Origin: Streptomyces sp. Tu6071
Lineage (GTDB): Bacteria > Actinomycetota > Actinomycetes > Streptomycetales > Streptomycetaceae
Reading direction: 5' to 3'
NCBI RefSeq assembly: GCF_000213055.1
Contig: NZ_CM001165.1
Location: 3,556,945-3,620,944, forward strand
DNA: 64,000 bases
Under the pieces are notes generated by a model. The model saw only the letters and a list, made by a program, of their open reading frames with translations. It was not told the DNA's origin and ran no database searches. Each line of letters starts with the position of its first letter. Position 1 is the stretch's first letter. Made by a program: the position numbers and the translations under genes. This document shows, in pieces, positions 24,692 through 33,785 of this stretch.

Positions 24692-26044
24692 TCAGGGCTG
24701 CTGGCCGTGGTCCTGGAGCCACGGGAGCGGGTCGACCGCCGCGCCGCCCGCCGGGTGGACCTCCAAGTGGAGGTGAGGGCCTGTCACGTTGCCGGTCGCA
24801 CCGACGCGACCGATGACCTCACCGGTCGTCACCTTCTGCCCCACGCTCACCGAGATCGAGGACTGGTGGCAGTACCACAGCTCCGTACCGTCGTCGAGAA
24901 GGAGCACGGTGCGGTAGCCGTACGCGCCGGACCAGCCCGCCTCCTGGACGGTCGCCGAGTGGATCGCCTTGAGCGGCGTGCCGGTCGGCGCGGCGAAGTC
25001 GAGCCCCGTGTGGTGCCCGGAGGACCACATCGAGCCACCGTCGCCGAAGTGCGAGGTGAGGGTGTAGGAGGCGACGGGGAGGGTGTAGCTGCGGGCGAGT
25101 TCCGCGAGGCGCTTCGCCTCCGCCTTCGCCTTCGCCTCGGCCTCCGCCCTGGCCTTCGCCGCCGCTTCCTTCTTCTCCTGCTCGTCCGCGGCCTTCTTCT
25201 GCGCCTGCGCGGCGTGGTCGGCGGCGGCCTGCGCCGCGACCGCCTCGGCCTGTTCGCGGGCCGTACGGTCCGCGCTGTCGGCCTGATTCTCGGCCTGCGC
25301 GAGGATGCGGGCGCGCAGCGCCTCGCCCGCGTCGGTGGCGCCCTGCTCGCGGTCGGTGTCGCTGAGCCCGGCGTTGGTGAGCGGCGCGGCGGCGGGGTTG
25401 GCGGCGAGCTGTTCGGGCGTGTCGCCCTTGGCGTCGGCGACGAGCGAGCCGATGCCGGGGAGCGACTCGGCGTCCGGCAGCACCTGCTTGAGCTGCCCGG
25501 TCACCTCCGTGACCTTCTCCGGCAGCGAGAGCTTCACCGGCGGCTTCTCCTGCGCCGAGGCGATACCGCCCGCGCCGACCGCAGCGAGCACCCCGACTCC
25601 GAGCACGGTCGAGCTGCGGGCGAGTCCGCCGCGCTGCTTGGCGACCCGGTGCCGGCCGCGCACGGACCCGAGCGATTCCTCTGTCGGGTTCCACTCGCCG
25701 CCCGCCTCGGGAGCACCGCTCCCGTACGCGCCGAATCCGACGGAGCCCGGGTAGACGTCCACCGGGGCGGCGTGACCCGCGGGGGGCGCGTACGCGGCGG
25801 GGGCGGCGTCGGTCCCGTACGGCAGGCGCGGGGCGGACCCGTACGACTGGGCGGAACCGTACGACTGCGCCGGGGCGGACCCGTAGGGCTGCGCGGGGAC
25901 GGACCCGTACGACTGGGTGGGGACGGCGGACCCGTAGGGCGCGCCGGAGATGGGGGCCGGGGGCTGGGCCGGCAGCGAACCGCCGGGGGTGAGCATGCCG
26001 GTGGGGAAGGCGCTCGGGCCGGGGGCAGGCGGGTTGGACGCCAC
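24692..26044 (-). CDS. M23-family cell-wall peptidase with coiled coil
   Basis: This 450-residue exported peptidoglycan hydrolase carries a C-terminal M23 (LytM/lysostaphin) domain. Zinc ligands are visible in SSGHHTGLDFAAPTGTP (HxxxD) and GPHLHLEVHP (HxH). Residues about 20-110 are a Tyr/Gly/Ser/Pro-rich repeat (YGSAPAQS units), then a basic stretch and one hydrophobic segment (STVLGVGVLAAVGAGGIASA, about 145-165) that would anchor or export the protein. A long Ala/Lys/Glu coiled coil (about 240-315) precedes the catalytic domain. Start GTG 26044 follows AAAGGAG. The leader carries a ydaO c-di-AMP riboswitch, which fits control of wall hydrolases by this messenger. Confidence 0.9.
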   Translation of the reverse strand: MASNPPAPGPSAFPTGMLTPGGSLPAQPPAPISGAPYGSAVPTQSYGSVPAQPYGSAPAQSYGSAQSYGSAPRLPYGTDAAPAAYAPPAGHAAPVDVYPGSVGFGAYGSGAPEAGGEWNPTEESLGSVRGRHRVAKQRGGLARSSTVLGVGVLAAVGAGGIASAQEKPPVKLSLPEKVTEVTGQLKQVLPDAESLPGIGSLVADAKGDTPEQLAANPAAAPLTNAGLSDTDREQGATDAGEALRARILAQAENQADSADRTAREQAEAVAAQAAADHAAQAQKKAADEQEKKEAAAKARAEAEAKAKAEAKRLAELARSYTLPVASYTLTSHFGDGGSMWSSGHHTGLDFAAPTGTPLKAIHSATVQEAGWSGAYGYRTVLLLDDGTELWYCHQSSISVSVGQKVTTGEVIGRVGATGNVTGPHLHLEVHPAGGAAVDPLPWLQDHGQQP

Positions 26045-26071
26045 GAAGGCGACTCTCCTTTCCTTCCTTCT

Positions 26072-26240
26072 CGCCTACCGGGTTAGCTGACGGGTTCGGA
26101 GCAGGAAGGTCTCCTACGGGCACCCGTACGGGCACCCGATTCACCCCGGAAGAGTGGTTCCCCGGTTCCCTCGCGGGATTCGGCGCACGCGCGCGGAGCC
26201 GACGCTCTCGCCGACTGGGACGACCGCGCTGCGTTATCGA
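26072..26240 (-). ncRNA. Cyclic di-AMP (ydaO-yuaA) riboswitch
   Basis: The minus-strand leader contains the conserved 3' part of this riboswitch class (CCGAACCCGTCAGCTAACC followed by GGTAGGC, 26072-26100). It also has the GGGGTGAATCGGGTGCCCG segment (about 26125-26145) with its local hairpin, and a 5' side beginning near ATAACGCAGCG (about 26228-26238). Class members in actinobacteria precede rpf, NlpC/P60 and M23 wall-hydrolase genes and switch expression off when c-di-AMP is high. The 3' boundary is well supported; the 5' boundary is approximate. Confidence 0.85.
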
Positions 26241-26243
26241 ACG

Positions 26244-26270
26244 TTAATAGACCCGGAGGGGTGATTCCAA
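26244..26270 (-). promoter_or_regulatory. Promoter-like hexamers upstream of riboswitch
   Basis: On the minus strand TTGGAA (26270-26265) is followed 15 bases later by TATTAA (26249-26244), just before the riboswitch. The spacing is short, so the exact promoter is uncertain. Confidence 0.35.
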
Positions 26271-26380
26271 GCCGTTGCCGATGATCCTTTACGGCCACCA
26301 CCAGCGGCTAAACGGACATGTGGCGAGTGATCCGGACGAGTTGACCGGGCAATCGTCCAGGCTGTGAATCTGATGGGGCG

Positions 26381-28255
26381 TCAATTGTTATCGAATGATT
26401 CACGCGGGGTCACGGGTCCCAGAGTTTCGGTCTCGGCGGCCGTACCGGTCCCTCCAGCCGCCCCGGCCGTCGCGCCGGTCGTGCCCTGGGCCGGGGCATC
26501 GGGGCGGCGGACGGCGAGCAGGGCCATGTCGTCCGTCGTGGCGCCGCCCGTGTACCGCAGGACCTCCTCGGTGATCGTGGTCAGCAGGGCACGCGGGTGC
26601 GGGAAGACGCGGCCGCTGAGGCGGGCGACGGGGTCGTAGAAGCGCCCGCGCGCGTCGCGGGCCTCGGAGAGGCCGTCGGTGTAGAGGAGGAGGGTCGCGC
26701 CGGGCGGGAAGTCGATGATCTCGGCGCGGTCGGGCCAGGCGCCGAGTTCGCCCATCCCGAGCGGGAGCGCGTGCTCGCCGGGGGTCAGGACGTGGAGGCG
26801 GCCGTCGCGTTCGAGGAGCAGCGGTTCGGTGTGGCCGCGGTTGACGAGGCGCAGTTCGGCGGCGCCGCGCGGGACCTCGGCGAGCACGGCGGTCGTGAAG
26901 CCCTCGAAGGCGTCGAGCGCGCGACGGCGCAGGCCCTCGCGGGCGAGGGCGCGTTCGAGGCGCTGGGCGACGCCCTCCACGGTCGGCTCCTGCTCGGCGG
27001 CCTCGCGAAACGCCCCGATGACGACCGAGACCGCCTCGACCGCGCCGAGCCCCTTGCCCCGCACGTCGCCGAGCACCATACGGACGCCGTACGGGGTGTC
27101 CTGCACGGCGTACAGGTCCCCGCCGATGAACGCGTCGGCCTCGGCGGCCTCGTACTGCGCGGCGACGTCGAGCCCGCCGATCCGCTCGGCGGGCACGGGC
27201 AGCACGGCGCGCTGCGCGACGGCGGCGACGTTCTGCACGGAGGCGAGGCGGCGGTCGCCGCGGCGGATGAGGGCGTTGATCAGCACGGCGAGCGCGGCGA
27301 CGGTGAGCACGGTGCTCAGCTCGATGAGGAACGGCCCGGTGGGCAACCTTCCTCGGATGACCTGGAGCAGGATCTCCCCGACGACCGCGAGCCCCCCGAC
27401 CCCCGCGGTGACCCGCGACGAGGCGAAGGGCGCGGCCACGAGCGGCGCCGCGGCGAAGAACGGCGCCCCGGTGAACGTCGCGGGCGCGAACAACCCGAGG
27501 ACGAACCCGCAGACCACCAGCAGCAACGGCACCACCCGCACCAGCACCCGCACCGCCACCTCCCGCCGCGCCCACGCGGCCGCAAGCTGGGGGTGCGGCT
27601 GGGGCCGGTGCGGCGGCGGAGGCGGAACCGGCTTGTAGTCCTGACGGGGCGGGGTGTCCCACGTGGAGCCGCCGGAATCGCTGGAGCTGCCGGAATCGCC
27701 GGAACTGCCTGAGGAGGCGGAGGGGCTGAGGGAGGGGTCGGCGGAGGTGGAGGTGGAGGGGCTGCGGGAGGCGGCAGCCGCGGAGGCGTCGGAGGCGTCG
27801 GAGGATGGTGGGTTGCCGGAGGAGCCGGGGCGGGCGGCGGACGCGGGGACACCCGAGGACTCGGGGCCGCTCGCGGGCGCCGAGTCGGAGGAGGACTCCG
27901 GATTCGCGGAGGCACCGGAACCCTCGGAACCGGTACCGGCTCGGTGGTCCGATTCTGAGTCGTCAGCGGCCGAACCGCCCTGCCCCCCGAAGACCGGCCC
28001 GGAGCCGACAGGCCCGGAGCCGACCGGCCCAGGGCCGACCGACCCGGAGCCGATCAGCCCGGGGTCGGTGTGCGGGCGGCTCTCCTGCCCGGGGGTCGTG
28101 CGGGGGCCGCCCTCCGGCTCGGGGTCGAGCCCGTCGGGCCCCGCCTGTCCGGAGTTCTTTGGCGTAGAAGATACGGAGGGCGGCGAGCCGGGGGTGGGGT
28201 CTTCGGGGCGTGCGGAGTCGTTGTCCCCGCCCGGCCCCGTTCCTCGCTGCCCCAA
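26381..28255 (-). CDS. Membrane-bound PP2C (SpoIIE-type) serine phosphatase
   Basis: This protein of about 624 residues has a disordered Ser/Pro/Gly-rich N-terminus of roughly 220 residues (with GSGPVGSGPV-type repeats). A membrane region of several helices follows (VLVRVVPLLLVVCGFVLGLF to LSTVLTVAALAVLINALI, about 230-350). The cytoplasmic SpoIIE/PP2C phosphatase domain has metal-binding motifs GGDLYAV (near 375), LGDVRGKGL and TTDDMALLAV. It likely dephosphorylates an anti-anti-sigma partner in response to a membrane signal. Unlike the phosphatase at 2176, it has no HATPase or PAS. The start is uncertain: TTG 28255 has an excellent GGGAGG six bases upstream, while the frame is open to 28378. 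Confidence 0.82.
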   Translation of the reverse strand: MGQRGTGPGGDNDSARPEDPTPGSPPSVSSTPKNSGQAGPDGLDPEPEGGPRTTPGQESRPHTDPGLIGSGSVGPGPVGSGPVGSGPVFGGQGGSAADDSESDHRAGTGSEGSGASANPESSSDSAPASGPESSGVPASAARPGSSGNPPSSDASDASAAAASRSPSTSTSADPSLSPSASSGSSGDSGSSSDSGGSTWDTPPRQDYKPVPPPPPHRPQPHPQLAAAWARREVAVRVLVRVVPLLLVVCGFVLGLFAPATFTGAPFFAAAPLVAAPFASSRVTAGVGGLAVVGEILLQVIRGRLPTGPFLIELSTVLTVAALAVLINALIRRGDRRLASVQNVAAVAQRAVLPVPAERIGGLDVAAQYEAAEADAFIGGDLYAVQDTPYGVRMVLGDVRGKGLGAVEAVSVVIGAFREAAEQEPTVEGVAQRLERALAREGLRRRALDAFEGFTTAVLAEVPRGAAELRLVNRGHTEPLLLERDGRLHVLTPGEHALPLGMGELGAWPDRAEIIDFPPGATLLLYTDGLSEARDARGRFYDPVARLSGRVFPHPRALLTTITEEVLRYTGGATTDDMALLAVRRPDAPAQGTTGATAGAAGGTGTAAETETLGPVTPRESFDNN

Positions 28256-28379
28256 GGCTCGCCTCCCGCCGGCCGTGCGCGCGCCCGCGCCCCTTGTACG
28301 TACGTACTTCTTCCAGGGTCGCGCCGGGAGAGCGGTGCCGCGAGTCGGGGACGGCCGGGCGGGGCTCCGCCACGGCATG

Positions 28380-28418
28380 ACGAAGGCCCCGGCGCCTTGG
28401 GGGCGCCGGGGCCTTCGT
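28380..28418 (-). terminator. 17-bp stem terminator downstream of initiator tRNA
   Basis: A perfect 17-bp inverted repeat (28380-28396 and 28402-28418) with a TTGGG loop lies six bases beyond the tRNA 3' end. It insulates the tRNA from the downstream phosphatase gene. Confidence 0.8.
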
Positions 28419-28424
28419 ACTGAG

Positions 28425-28498
28425 TAGCGGGGACAGGATTTGAACCTGCGACCTCTGGGTTATGAGCCCAGCGAGCTACCGAGCTGCTCCACCCCGCG
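28425..28498 (-). tRNA. tRNA-fMet (CAT), initiator
   Basis: The 74-base cloverleaf has anticodon CAT (28462-28464) in the loop CTCATAA. Three G:C pairs stand next to the loop (CTGGG/CCCAG) and the first acceptor pair is unpaired (C1 opposite T72); both are initiator hallmarks. The T-loop reads GGTTCAAATCC. CCA is not encoded. A TAGAGT -10 element lies at 28511-28516. Confidence 0.95.
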
Positions 28499-28549
28499 TC
28501 GGTAAACCCAACTCTACACCCTTCCCGGAGTGCTCCGCGCCACCGTTGT

Positions 28550-31426
28550 TCACAGGGGCACGAGGGTGATGTCCGTGGCCTTCACGCTCGCCCAGACGGG
28601 CGTGCCCTCGTGGAGGGCGAGGTCGGCGGCGGCCTCGGGGGTGATCTCGGCGATGAGGGCGGGGCAGTCGGGGCCGGCGAGGAGGACGCGGAGGCGGCTG
28701 CCGAGAGCGGTGATCTCGGTGACGGTGCAGGCGTAGGTGTTGCGGGGGCTGCCGCTCGGGCGGCTCGGGTGGAGTGCGACGGACTCGGGGGCGATGACGG
28801 CGAGCCCAGGGGTGCCGGGAGGCGGGGCGGGAGCGTCGGCGGGGGGTGCGACGACGAGGTGGCCACCGCCCTCGGGGGCGAGCCCGTCCGGGGTGAGGGT
28901 GCCGGGCCAGGCGTTGCGGCCGAGCATGCGCGCGACCCAGGCGGACCGGGGACGGCGCGCGACCTCGGCGGGCGGCGCGTCCTGCACCGTACGGCCCCCG
29001 TCGAGCACGAGAACGCGGTCGGCGAGCGAGACCGCCTCGACGGGATCGTGGGTGACGAGCAGGCAGACGCCCCCGAAGCCGTTGAGGTGACGGCGCAGGG
29101 CGTGCCGTACCTGGGCGCGGGTGGTCTGGTCGAGCGCGGCGAGGGGTTCGTCGAGCAGGAGCAGGCGGGGGCGGACGGCGAGGGCGCGCGCGAGCGCGAC
29201 GCGTTGCGCCTGGCCGCCGGAGAGCTGGGCGGGGCGACGGTGGGCGAGGTGCCCGACGCCGAGCCGGTCCAGGTGTGCGCGCGCGGTACGGCGGGCCTGG
29301 GCGCGCGGCACGCCGTTGGCGCGGAGGCCGTAGGCGGTGTTGGCGAGCGCGCTCAGGTGCGGGAAGAGCGCGCCGTCCTGCGGCACCCACGCGACGCCGC
29401 GCCGGTGCGGGGGCAGGGCGGTGACGTCGTCGGCGCCGAGGCGGAGTTCGGCGTGGGCGCGGGGGGTGAGGCCGAGGAGGGCCCGTAGGAGGGTCGTCTT
29501 GCCCGCTCCGTTGCGGCCCACGACGGCGACGGTGGTGCCGGGCTCCGCGTCGAGGTCGAGATGCGTGTAGCCGCTCAGGCTCGCGTGCAGCGCGTACGTG
29601 GGTGTGGGGTCATGGGCCTCCTCGGTGGTGTCGCGGGCCTCGCCAGGTGCGAGGTCCTCGTCGGACGTGGTGGAAGCGGGTCCTTCGCCGGGCCGGGGGC
29701 GCGACTCGGCGAGAGCTCGCTTGCCCGCACCTTGCCCCGTGAGATCGCCGCGACCCTTTTCCACCGCTTCTTCACTCCAACGGCTGAACTCGCCGCTTTG
29801 TTCGGCTTCGCGGGCACCCGGAGCGGGGTCCCGGACGTCTTCCTCTGTGACGGCGGAGGAATGGGAGCGGGCGGTACGGGCGTCGGGGGCGGCGCCGGTC
29901 CAGCGGCCCCGCAGGCCGATGAGGACGGCCATCGCGATGGCGAGGAGGAGCAAGGAGACGGAGGTGGCGGCTTCCGGGGAGTCCTGGAGGAGGAGGTAGA
30001 CCTGGAGCGGGAGGGTCTGGGTGGTGCCGGGGAGATTGCCGGCGAAGGTGATGGTGGCGCCGAACTCGCCGAGCGCGCGGGCCCAGGTGAGTGCGGCTCC
30101 GGCGGCGAGGCCGGGGGCGACGAGAGGGAGGGTGACGGTACGGAAGACGCGCAGCGGGGAGGCGCCGAGCGAGGCGGCGGTCTCCTCGTAGCCGGGGCGG
30201 AGCCCGGCGAGGGTGCCTTCCAGGCTGATGACGAGGAAGGGCATGGAGACGAAGGCGGCGGCGAGTACGGCGCCGGAGGTGTGGAAGGGCAGGACGATCC
30301 CGAAGGTGTCCTCCAGCCACGGCCCGAGCAGCCCGCGCCGCCCGAAGCCGAGCAGCAGCGCGACACCGCCGACGGTGGGGGGCAGCACCATCGGCAGCAG
30401 GACGAGGGAACGGACGAGCGCCTTGCCGGGGAAGTCGGTGCGGGCGAGGAGCCAGGCGAGGGGCACGCCGAAGAGAAGGGAGAGCCCGAGGGCACCGAGT
30501 GAGACGAGGAGCGAGAGACGGAGGGCGGTGAGTGTCTCGGGGCTGGTGAGGTGGGTCCCGAGCTGACTCCACGAGGTGCGGGCCAGCACCCCGAGGAGCG
30601 GGATCAGGAGGAGGGCGACACCGAGGAGAGCGGGGACGACAAGGGCGAGCGGGGCGCGACGGCGGGGGCGCGGCGCGCGGCGACGAGGACGTGCGGCGCC
30701 GCGACGAGGGCGACTGGCGCTCGGCGTGCCGACGCCTGGGCCAGGGCGTGGGGTGCGCGTGAAGTGGGGACGGGGGCTCGGAGTTCGAGAGGTGTCGGCG
30801 GGGGCGACGGGACGGTCGGGCGCGTCCCGTACTCCTGGCCCGTTCGGGACGCCGAGGCCCTCCGGCGCGGCGGGGACCTCCCGCACGCCTGGGTCCTCCG
30901 GGACGCCTGGGTCCTCCGGGGCGCCGGAGTCTCCCCGCCCGCCGGGGACCTCCCGCACGCCCGGGTCCTCCGGGACGCCGGGGACCTTCCGCACGGCCGG
31001 GTTCTCCAGCACGCCCGAGTTCTCCGGGACGCCGGGGGCCTTCCGCACGGCTGGGTTCTCCGGCGAACCGAGGACCTCCCGTACGCCGGGGACGTCCGGC
31101 ACACCGGAGACCTCCGGCTCGTCGGGGACCTCCGGAACATCGGGGCCCGTCCCCACCTGGGGCCGCTCCAGCACACCAGGCTCCGACCCATCAGGCCGCT
31201 CCACCCCACCGGGCTCCGGCCCATTAGGCCCCTCCGGCCCACCGGGACCCTCCCGCGCCGCGCGTTCCTCCCGCGTGGCGGGTTCCTCCCGTGCCGCTCG
31301 GTCCTCCGTCGGCCGGTCCGGCACGTCCGGCAGGCCCGCGCCTGGTGTGTTGTCCGTCCCGGGTGGTGCGGGCGGGGCGGACGGCTCGGTGGGCGTGGGC
31401 CTGTCGGGGTGGGCGGGGTCGGTCAC
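28550..31426 (-). CDS. modBC: Fused molybdate ABC transporter permease/ATPase ModBC
   Basis: This 958-residue protein joins the ModB permease to the ModC ATPase. After a repeat-rich N-terminus (about 1-250), the permease spans about 255-505, with the EAA loop [20 protein letters not shown] and the ModB signature [14 protein letters not shown]. An acidic linker leads to the ATPase: Walker [12 protein letters not shown] (about 632), signature [15 protein letters not shown], Walker [13 protein letters not shown] and H-loop [14 protein letters not shown]-like domain that binds molybdate ends the protein. GTG 31426 overlaps the modA stop by four bases, so the two are translationally coupled. The N-terminal extension is unusual. 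Confidence 0.92.
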   Translation of the reverse strand: MTDPAHPDRPTPTEPSAPPAPPGTDNTPGAGLPDVPDRPTEDRAAREEPATREERAAREGPGGPEGPNGPEPGGVERPDGSEPGVLERPQVGTGPDVPEVPDEPEVSGVPDVPGVREVLGSPENPAVRKAPGVPENSGVLENPAVRKVPGVPEDPGVREVPGGRGDSGAPEDPGVPEDPGVREVPAAPEGLGVPNGPGVRDAPDRPVAPADTSRTPSPRPHFTRTPRPGPGVGTPSASRPRRGAARPRRRAPRPRRRAPLALVVPALLGVALLLIPLLGVLARTSWSQLGTHLTSPETLTALRLSLLVSLGALGLSLLFGVPLAWLLARTDFPGKALVRSLVLLPMVLPPTVGGVALLLGFGRRGLLGPWLEDTFGIVLPFHTSGAVLAAAFVSMPFLVISLEGTLAGLRPGYEETAASLGASPLRVFRTVTLPLVAPGLAAGAALTWARALGEFGATITFAGNLPGTTQTLPLQVYLLLQDSPEAATSVSLLLLAIAMAVLIGLRGRWTGAAPDARTARSHSSAVTEEDVRDPAPGAREAEQSGEFSRWSEEAVEKGRGDLTGQGAGKRALAESRPRPGEGPASTTSDEDLAPGEARDTTEEAHDPTPTYALHASLSGYTHLDLDAEPGTTVAVVGRNGAGKTTLLRALLGLTPRAHAELRLGADDVTALPPHRRGVAWVPQDGALFPHLSALANTAYGLRANGVPRAQARRTARAHLDRLGVGHLAHRRPAQLSGGQAQRVALARALAVRPRLLLLDEPLAALDQTTRAQVRHALRRHLNGFGGVCLLVTHDPVEAVSLADRVLVLDGGRTVQDAPPAEVARRPRSAWVARMLGRNAWPGTLTPDGLAPEGGGHLVVAPPADAPAPPPGTPGLAVIAPESVALHPSRPSGSPRNTYACTVTEITALGSRLRVLLAGPDCPALIAEITPEAAADLALHEGTPVWASVKATDITLVPL
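30830..31260 (-). repeat. VPE/DPGVRE-type peptide repeats at the ModBC N-terminus
   Basis: This coding stretch encodes many imperfect units such as [23 protein letters not shown] and [13 protein letters not shown], covering about 140 residues. It is acidic, Pro/Val/Glu/Gly-rich and lacks hydrophobic segments. It precedes the first transmembrane helix and has no counterpart in ordinary ModB proteins. Confidence 0.75.
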
Positions 31427-32259
31427 GGCTGCTGGAAGCCCGCGTGCTGGAGGATGCTCTGGGCCTCGCTGCCGGAGAGCCAGGTGAGGAAGTCGGCGGT
31501 GGCCTCGGCGTGCTTGGAGCCCTTGAGGGCGGCGGCGGGGTAGGAGGCGACGGCGTTCTGGGCGTCGGGGATGTCGATGGCGTCGACCTTGTCGGGGACG
31601 GTCGCGGCGTCGGTCTTGTAGACGATGCCGGCATCGGCCTCGCCGAGCTGGACCTTGCTCAGGACGGCGCGGACGTTCGGCTCCTCGGAGACGGCCTTGA
31701 CCTTGAGGTGCTGCTTGTCGAGGACCTGGCGGGAGTAGTTGCCCACCGGGACCTCCTTCGCGGCGAGCACGACCTTGAGCTTGGGGTCGGTGAGGTCCTT
31801 GAGGTTGTCGACCTTCTCCGGGTTGCCGTCGCCCACGGCGATGACGAGGCGGTTCTTGGCGATGACGGCGGGGGTGCCCGTCTCGCCCTTGAGGCCGTCC
31901 ATGGTCTTGGTGTCGGCGGTGACGATGGCGTCGGCGGGGGCGCCCTGGCGGACCTGGGCGGCGAGTTCCTGGGAACCGGCGAAAGAGAACTTCAGGGCGA
32001 TGCCGGGGCGTTCCTTCTCGTACGTCTTCTTCGCCTCGCCGAAGACGTCGGTCAGTGAGGAGGCGGCGAGGACGGTGAGGTCGGCCTTCTCGGACTCCTT
32101 GACGTCCTTGGCGCTGGAGGAGCTGGTGGAGCCGGGGTCGCGCTTCTCGGCGGTCTCGTGGTCGTCGCCGCAGGCGGCGAGGGCGCCGACGAGGAGGGCG
32201 GAGGCGAAGACCCCGGTCGTGGCGCGCCGCAGGGTGCGGGCTGTGGGCAGCGAGGACAT
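31423..32259 (-). CDS. modA: Molybdate-binding lipoprotein ModA
   Basis: This 278-residue periplasmic-type solute-binding protein captures molybdate for ModBC. The signal peptide (FASALLVGALAAC) ends in a lipobox, so Cys30 or so is lipidated and anchors it outside the membrane. The mature protein has the ModA pattern LTVLAASSLTDVFGEAKKTY, SFAGSQELAAQVRQGAPADA, the NRLVIAVGDGNP segment and GIVYKTDA. ATG 32259 follows GGAGCC. It sits between a modE-like gene and modBC on the same strand, completing the operon. Confidence 0.94.
   Translation of the reverse strand: MSSLPTARTLRRATTGVFASALLVGALAACGDDHETAEKRDPGSTSSSSAKDVKESEKADLTVLAASSLTDVFGEAKKTYEKERPGIALKFSFAGSQELAAQVRQGAPADAIVTADTKTMDGLKGETGTPAVIAKNRLVIAVGDGNPEKVDNLKDLTDPKLKVVLAAKEVPVGNYSRQVLDKQHLKVKAVSEEPNVRAVLSKVQLGEADAGIVYKTDAATVPDKVDAIDIPDAQNAVASYPAAALKGSKHAEATADFLTWLSGSEAQSILQHAGFQQP
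31427..31430 (-). other. Translational coupling of modA and modBC
   Basis: The modBC start codon (GTG, 31426-31424) shares bases with the modA stop codon (TGA, 31425-31423), giving a GTGA overlap. The bases just upstream lie inside modA, so reinitiation by the same ribosome is likely. Confidence 0.6.
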
Positions 32260-32330
32260 GGCGGAGGGCTCCTGACGGTGGGGGCGGAGGAAGGGACGAG
32301 GAAGGGGAGGACGAGAGGCGGTGGCCGGGG

Positions 32331-32732
32331 TCAGTAGCGGTCCACGTGCACGTTCGTGGACTTGACGCGTGCGGTGGCTTCCATGCCGACCTCCAGGCCG
32401 AGTTCCTCGACGGCCTCGCGGGTCAGCAGGGAGACGAGCCGGTGCGGTCCGGCCTGGATCTCGACCTGGGCGGCGACGTCCCCGAGGCGGACGGCGGTGA
32501 CGATGCCGGGGAAGGCGTTGCGCACGGAGGTGTACGGTTCCTCGTCCTCCCCACCTCCTCCTCCGCCCTGGCCGACCTCGACGCACAGCGCGGCGAGGTC
32601 GCGCCCCGCGATGAGCCGGCGTCCGGAGTCGTCCCGGTGGGTGGCTACCCGCCCGGCATCGGCCCAGCGCCGTGCGGTGTCGGGGCTGACCCCGAGCAGC
32701 CGCGCCGCGCGGCCAATTGTGTAGGACTGCAT
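32331..32732 (-). CDS. ModE-like regulator: MerR-type HTH plus molybdate TOBE domain
   Basis: This 133-residue protein begins with a MerR/excisionase-type helix-turn-helix (YTIGRAARLLGVSPDTARRW ADAGRV). After a glycine/glutamate linker it ends with a Mop/TOBE domain (RNAFPGIVTAVRLGDVAAQV to VKSTNVHVDRY) that binds molybdate. It should act as the molybdate-responsive repressor of the operon that it heads; modA starts 71 bases downstream. ATG 32732 is preceded by -10 and -35 elements with no leader space, so its mRNA is probably leaderless. Confidence 0.88.
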   Translation of the reverse strand: MQSYTIGRAARLLGVSPDTARRWADAGRVATHRDDSGRRLIAGRDLAALCVEVGQGGGGGGEDEEPYTSVRNAFPGIVTAVRLGDVAAQVEIQAGPHRLVSLLTREAVEELGLEVGMEATARVKSTNVHVDRY

Positions 32733-32739
32733 GTGCGGA

Positions 32740-32769
32740 AAACTAGGGCGCCTGGGCTCGCAAGTGCAA
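32740..32769 (-). promoter_or_regulatory. Promoter of mod operon
   Basis: On the minus strand TTGCAC (32769-32764) and TAGTTT (32745-32740) are 18 bases apart. Seven bases separate the -10 from the ATG, so transcription would start at the start codon. Confidence 0.55.
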
Positions 32770-32817
32770 GATCGGACGGTTTTTCTCCTGGCACCTGCGG
32801 TTCTCCGCTACGTGGAG

Positions 32818-32867
32818 CCGAGCCGCCCTCGGACGGCCCGCACGGTCCGAGCCGCCCTCGGACGGCC
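32818..32867. repeat. 21-bp direct repeat upstream of mod operon
   Basis: CCGAGCCGCCCTCGGACGGCC occurs exactly twice, at 32818-32838 and 32847-32867 (29-base period). Each copy is internally self-complementary (CCGAG...CTCGG). It lies between the mod promoter and the convergent end of the SDR gene region and could be terminator debris or a binding site. Confidence 0.6.
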
Positions 32868-33012
32868 GCTACGACCCCGCACGTCCCCTGCAACCCGAAC
32901 CCTCCGAGCCCACCGAACCCCCGCGCCCCTCGCCCAGCCCCCCCCAGCCCCCCCCCCAGAGCCAGCCCCCAGAGCCAGACCCACCCCAGGCTCAGCCCCC
33001 CACTCCCCCGCC

Positions 33013-33744
33013 TCACCCCTGGACGGTCGGCCGGAGTGTGATGGCGCCGATCTCGACGTCGTGGGGCTGTTCGACGGCGAAGGCGATGGCGCGGGCGACC
33101 GCTTCGGGGGCGAGGGCGAAGGGGAGCATCGCCGCGTGGGGGCTGTCGGCGCCGGACGGGGGTGCGGTGAGTTCGGTGCGGACGTAACCGGGGCTGATCG
33201 TGGTGGTGCGCAGGGTGCCGTCCGTGGATTCCTGGCGGAGTGCCTCCATGAAGGTGCGGACGGCGTTCTTGGTGGCGGCGTAGACCGCCTGGCCGGGGAC
33301 GATCTTGAGGCCGGAGGTGGAGACGGTCGCGACGACGTGACCTTCGCCCTGGGCGCGGAAGACGGGGAGGGCGGCGGCGACGCCGTGCAGGACGCCGCGC
33401 AGGTTGACGTCGACCATCGCGGTCCAGGCGGCGAGGTCGAGTGCGGCGACGGGGCCCACGGTGGCGACTCCGGCGTTGGCGACGAGGACGTCGAGTCGCC
33501 CGTACTCCTCGACCGCCCGCGCCACCATCGCTTCCTGGTCGCCCGGCACGGTGACGTCGGCGGGCAGCGCGAGCGCCCGGCCGCCCTCGGCGCGGATCTC
33601 GGCGGCGAGGGCGTCAAGGCGGTCCGTGCGGCGGGCGCCGAGGACGACGGCGGCGCCGCGCGCGGCGAGCAGCCGGGCCGTGGCCTCGCCGATGCCGCTG
33701 CTCGCGCCGGTGAGGGCGACTACTTTCCCTGTGATGCCTGACAT
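33013..33744 (-). CDS. Short-chain dehydrogenase/reductase
   Basis: This 243-residue NAD(P)-dependent oxidoreductase has the classical SDR motifs: cofactor loop TGASSGIGEATARLL (about 12-26), NAG in LVANAGVATVG (about 86), and catalytic Ser with YAATK (about 140-160). The substrate is unknown. ATG 33744 opens MSGITGKVVALTGASS. It is divergent from a TetR gene, with two copies of a palindromic operator between them, so it is almost certainly that regulator's target. Confidence 0.92.
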   Translation of the reverse strand: MSGITGKVVALTGASSGIGEATARLLAARGAAVVLGARRTDRLDALAAEIRAEGGRALALPADVTVPGDQEAMVARAVEEYGRLDVLVANAGVATVGPVAALDLAAWTAMVDVNLRGVLHGVAAALPVFRAQGEGHVVATVSTSGLKIVPGQAVYAATKNAVRTFMEALRQESTDGTLRTTTISPGYVRTELTAPPSGADSPHAAMLPFALAPEAVARAIAFAVEQPHDVEIGAITLRPTVQG

Positions 33745-33785
33745 GGGGCGGCTCACTCTCGTACGGTGGGGGACGGAAAGAGAGA

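Noticed and set aside
30551..31543. Plus-strand open frames opposite modBC
   Set aside because: They mirror the repetitive modBC coding sequence and carry no start or domain of their own.
32260..32330. Molybdenum-cofactor riboswitch in the mod operon
   Set aside because: The 71-base gap is too short and lacks the conserved Moco motif; regulation is explained by the ModE-like protein.
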